Shown here: positions 28,419 to 30,075 of the stretch, in pieces
Layout of the letters: every line of letters starts with the position of its first letter
Position numbering within the stretch: the stretch's first letter is position 1
DNA from: Nemertoderma westbladi
Taxonomy: Eukaryota > Xenacoelomorpha > Nemertodermatida > Nemertodermatidae
DNA: 30,075 nt
Assembly (NCBI GenBank): GCA_032718475.1
Contig: JAUCBJ010004861.1
Location: 1 to 30,075, forward strand
Direction: 5' to 3'
Notes under the pieces: generated by a model
The model's database searches: none
What the model was told of the DNA's origin: nothing
What the model saw: only the letters and a program-made list of their open reading frames with translations
Translations under genes and position numbers: made by a program

Positions 28419-28586
28419 GGACTTTTCTAACCAAAACAATAAACTATATTTGTTACCAATTGAGGGAAAGGAACAGGATCCAGAAGCAGGCTTTTCTAAC
28501 CAAAACAATAATCGATATTGTTACCAATTGAGGGAAGGAACAGGTTACATAGACAGGCTTTTCTAACCAAAACAATAAACGATATA
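28419..28586. repeat. 67-70-bp tandem repeat, ~2.5 units
   Basis: Units start at 28419, 28489 and 28556 with CTTTTCTAACCAAAACAATA and contain TTACCAATTGAGGGAA. The third unit is cut at TATA by the Tc1/mariner-type element that begins at 28587, so the repeat predates that insertion. Confidence 0.9.
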
Positions 28587-29800
28587 CAGGGTGTCCCAAT
28601 AAATTTGATCCGGTTTTAAAGTTTAATAACTCGTCACAATGAGCATCAATCGCAGACTTCTTAGTATCATATGAAAGCCAATAGGTGAACTTAAACTTTG
28701 GAATGCATTCTCGGTGATTTTATTGCTATGGTGAACAATAATTATCCTTATAATTAAGCCCAACGTTTTTATTGAATTAGAATGTTTAAGTAGTTTATAA
28801 AGTTAAGTTCAGAACAAGTATCTTTGTATAATAGATAACTGATTATTCACACAGTCCATAGCAGTGAAGTTAAATTAATCGGACTATCAGTATACTTTAT
28901 GGTTTGTAAATTTCAATGTGGCCTCCACCTATTTCTTTCACCTTCATAAGCCGCTTGATCGTTTCTTGGAAACAGTTTTGTAAATGATGATGCGGAATTG
29001 TTTCCAGTGCGGAATTAATGCGCGTCCTCAGCTCTTCTAGCCTCGTCACCGTTTCACTGTACACAAGATTCTTGACATGGCCCCATAAATAGTAATCACA
29101 GGGAGTCAAATCGAGAGAACGAACTGGCCATCGTATAGGACCGTCTCTGCCAATCCACCTGCAGGAAAGGTACTGTCCAAAAATAAACGAACGTTAAGGG
29201 CCCAATGTGTCGGTGCACCGTCCTGCTGAAACAGCACTTTGTCGGTGTTAAGACTCAGTCTTGGAATTAGAAAATCTTGCAGCATTGCCAGATATTTCTT
29301 AGCGTTGATAGACGAACCTTCGAAAATGTATGGTCCAATAACCTGTGTGGAAGACCATACCGTTAACTTTGGTGTGTCACGGAAGCGTTCTGTCACTTTA
29401 TGGGGGTTTTCAGTACCCCAAATTCTGCAGTTCCACCGATTGACAGCGCCACTGAGGTGAAAGGTTGCCTCATCGCTAAAGTAAATGTGGGCCGGATCTT
29501 TATCTTCTAAATAAAGCAGAATAGCGTCAGAAGCGCTCACTCTGCTGGAATAGTCGTTGGGTTTGAGCCCGTGCAACATCTGAATTTTATATGGTCGAAA
29601 TTTCAGGTTTTTGGCAATCCTTTGAGTGGAGCTTCTGCTTACCCCTACAGCTAAGGACACACGGCGCAAAGAGGTTTCTGGATATGTTAGGAAGTGAGTT
29701 TTAATAGCAGAAACTTTCTCTTGCGTAATCGAAGGCCTTTGAAAGCCTGATTTGCGTAACAAAGTTTTTTCACTCTCAAATTTTCTTACAAGACGCGATG
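28587..29800 (-). mobile_element. Tc1/mariner-superfamily transposon, one end missing
   Basis: The lower-coordinate end is CAGGGTGTCCCAATAAATTT immediately after a TA dinucleotide, the target of this superfamily. The transposase lies inside on the - strand. An inverted copy of the terminal sequence is not found anywhere up to 30075, so the other end is lost, probably near 29800-29830, where a short direct repeat GACGAGTGTTAG occurs twice. Confidence 0.75.
28897..29762 (-). pseudogene. Tc1/mariner-type DDE transposase, one frameshift
   Basis: Read from about 29762 downward. A partial helix-turn-helix region (SLRRVSLAVGVSRSSTQRI) is followed by the DDE domain: first acidic residue in YFSDEATFHLSGAVNRW, second in LFQQDGAPTHW. 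Near 29160 a single missing base shifts the frame; the third acidic residue then lies in RSLDLTPCDYYLWG, about 36 residues after the second, and the protein ends GGGHIEIYKP. This architecture and the HIEIY ending match the Tc1/mariner-like transposases abundant in arthropods and other invertebrates. In the original frame translation stops at 29106. The frame stays open upstream of 29762 for about 15 more codons, but the N terminus appears incomplete. It is not expected to be active. Confidence 0.85.
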
Positions 29801-30075
29801 TTAGAGACGAGTGTTAGACGAGTGTTAGCCAAAGTGCCAAGAAGCAATCATTCGTATGTTGGTGTCTTCTCCACTTACGATTCATCAAGAAGAGCATTCC
29901 CAATGCTTCTAATCACATCCCTTTTACATATGAGTACAGCAAATCTTCCTTGAGCCAACGACTTCGACCGGGAACGATATCTACTATCGAGAACTACAAG
30001 GCTGAATTTATCCGCTGGTGCTACAATATATCCTCTTCATTCAAGATGAAGCATGATCGTATTCTGAGATTTTTC
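29801..30075. other. Unassigned sequence at the window end
   Basis: No coding region or repeat was recognised in the last 275 bp on either strand. It lies beyond the broken end of the Tc1/mariner-type element. Confidence 0.5.

Overview
The window looks like nuclear DNA of an invertebrate animal: spliced genes with GT-AG introns, abundant transposon relics and several large minisatellites. Two conserved genes can be read on the + strand. One is an intronless lipoyltransferase (LIPT1, 11403-12431). The other is an autophagy cysteine protease of the ATG4C/ATG4D type, reconstructed here as six exons between 13040 and 26147 (639 codons, every splice phase consistent). I cannot name the species; the AT-rich, minisatellite-rich sequence with a vertebrate-like ATG4C/D suggests a bilaterian such as a marine deuterostome or lophotrochozoan.

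Layout. 1-2744 is a tandem array with a 412-bp unit. Each complete unit carries a tRNA-like Pol III promoter head (A and B boxes) followed on the same strand by what reads as a complete hammerhead ribozyme core; seven ribozyme copies are present. 2745-8770 is transposon debris: a LINE fragment, part of a hAT-like element, an approximately 0.9-kb foldback element, and a 5'-truncated LINE on the - strand bracketed by a 22-bp direct repeat. 8770-11402 holds no recognisable gene. LIPT1 follows, then ATG4.

The ATG4 introns are unusual. Intron 2 (6 kb) is mostly minisatellite with a 27-bp period. Its founding unit is the exon 2/intron 2 boundary itself, so each unit carries a copy of the 5' splice site; a hAT-like element with an 8-bp target duplication has inserted between the first and second units. 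Intron 4 contains a 17-bp minisatellite. Intron 5 contains 73 uninterrupted 15-bp units that run to within 8 bp of the exon 6 boundary and stay open in the exon 6 reading frame.

Downstream of ATG4 are a 36-bp perfect hairpin with a polyadenylation signal in its loop, a 35-bp tandem repeat, LINE remnants, a 67-70-bp tandem repeat, and a Tc1/mariner-superfamily element whose transposase carries one frameshift and which has lost its other end.

The two genes have no obvious shared pathway. LIPT1 acts in mitochondrial protein lipoylation and ATG4 in processing ATG8-family proteins. The most notable items are the ribozyme plus tRNA-like array and the minisatellite derived from a splice donor.
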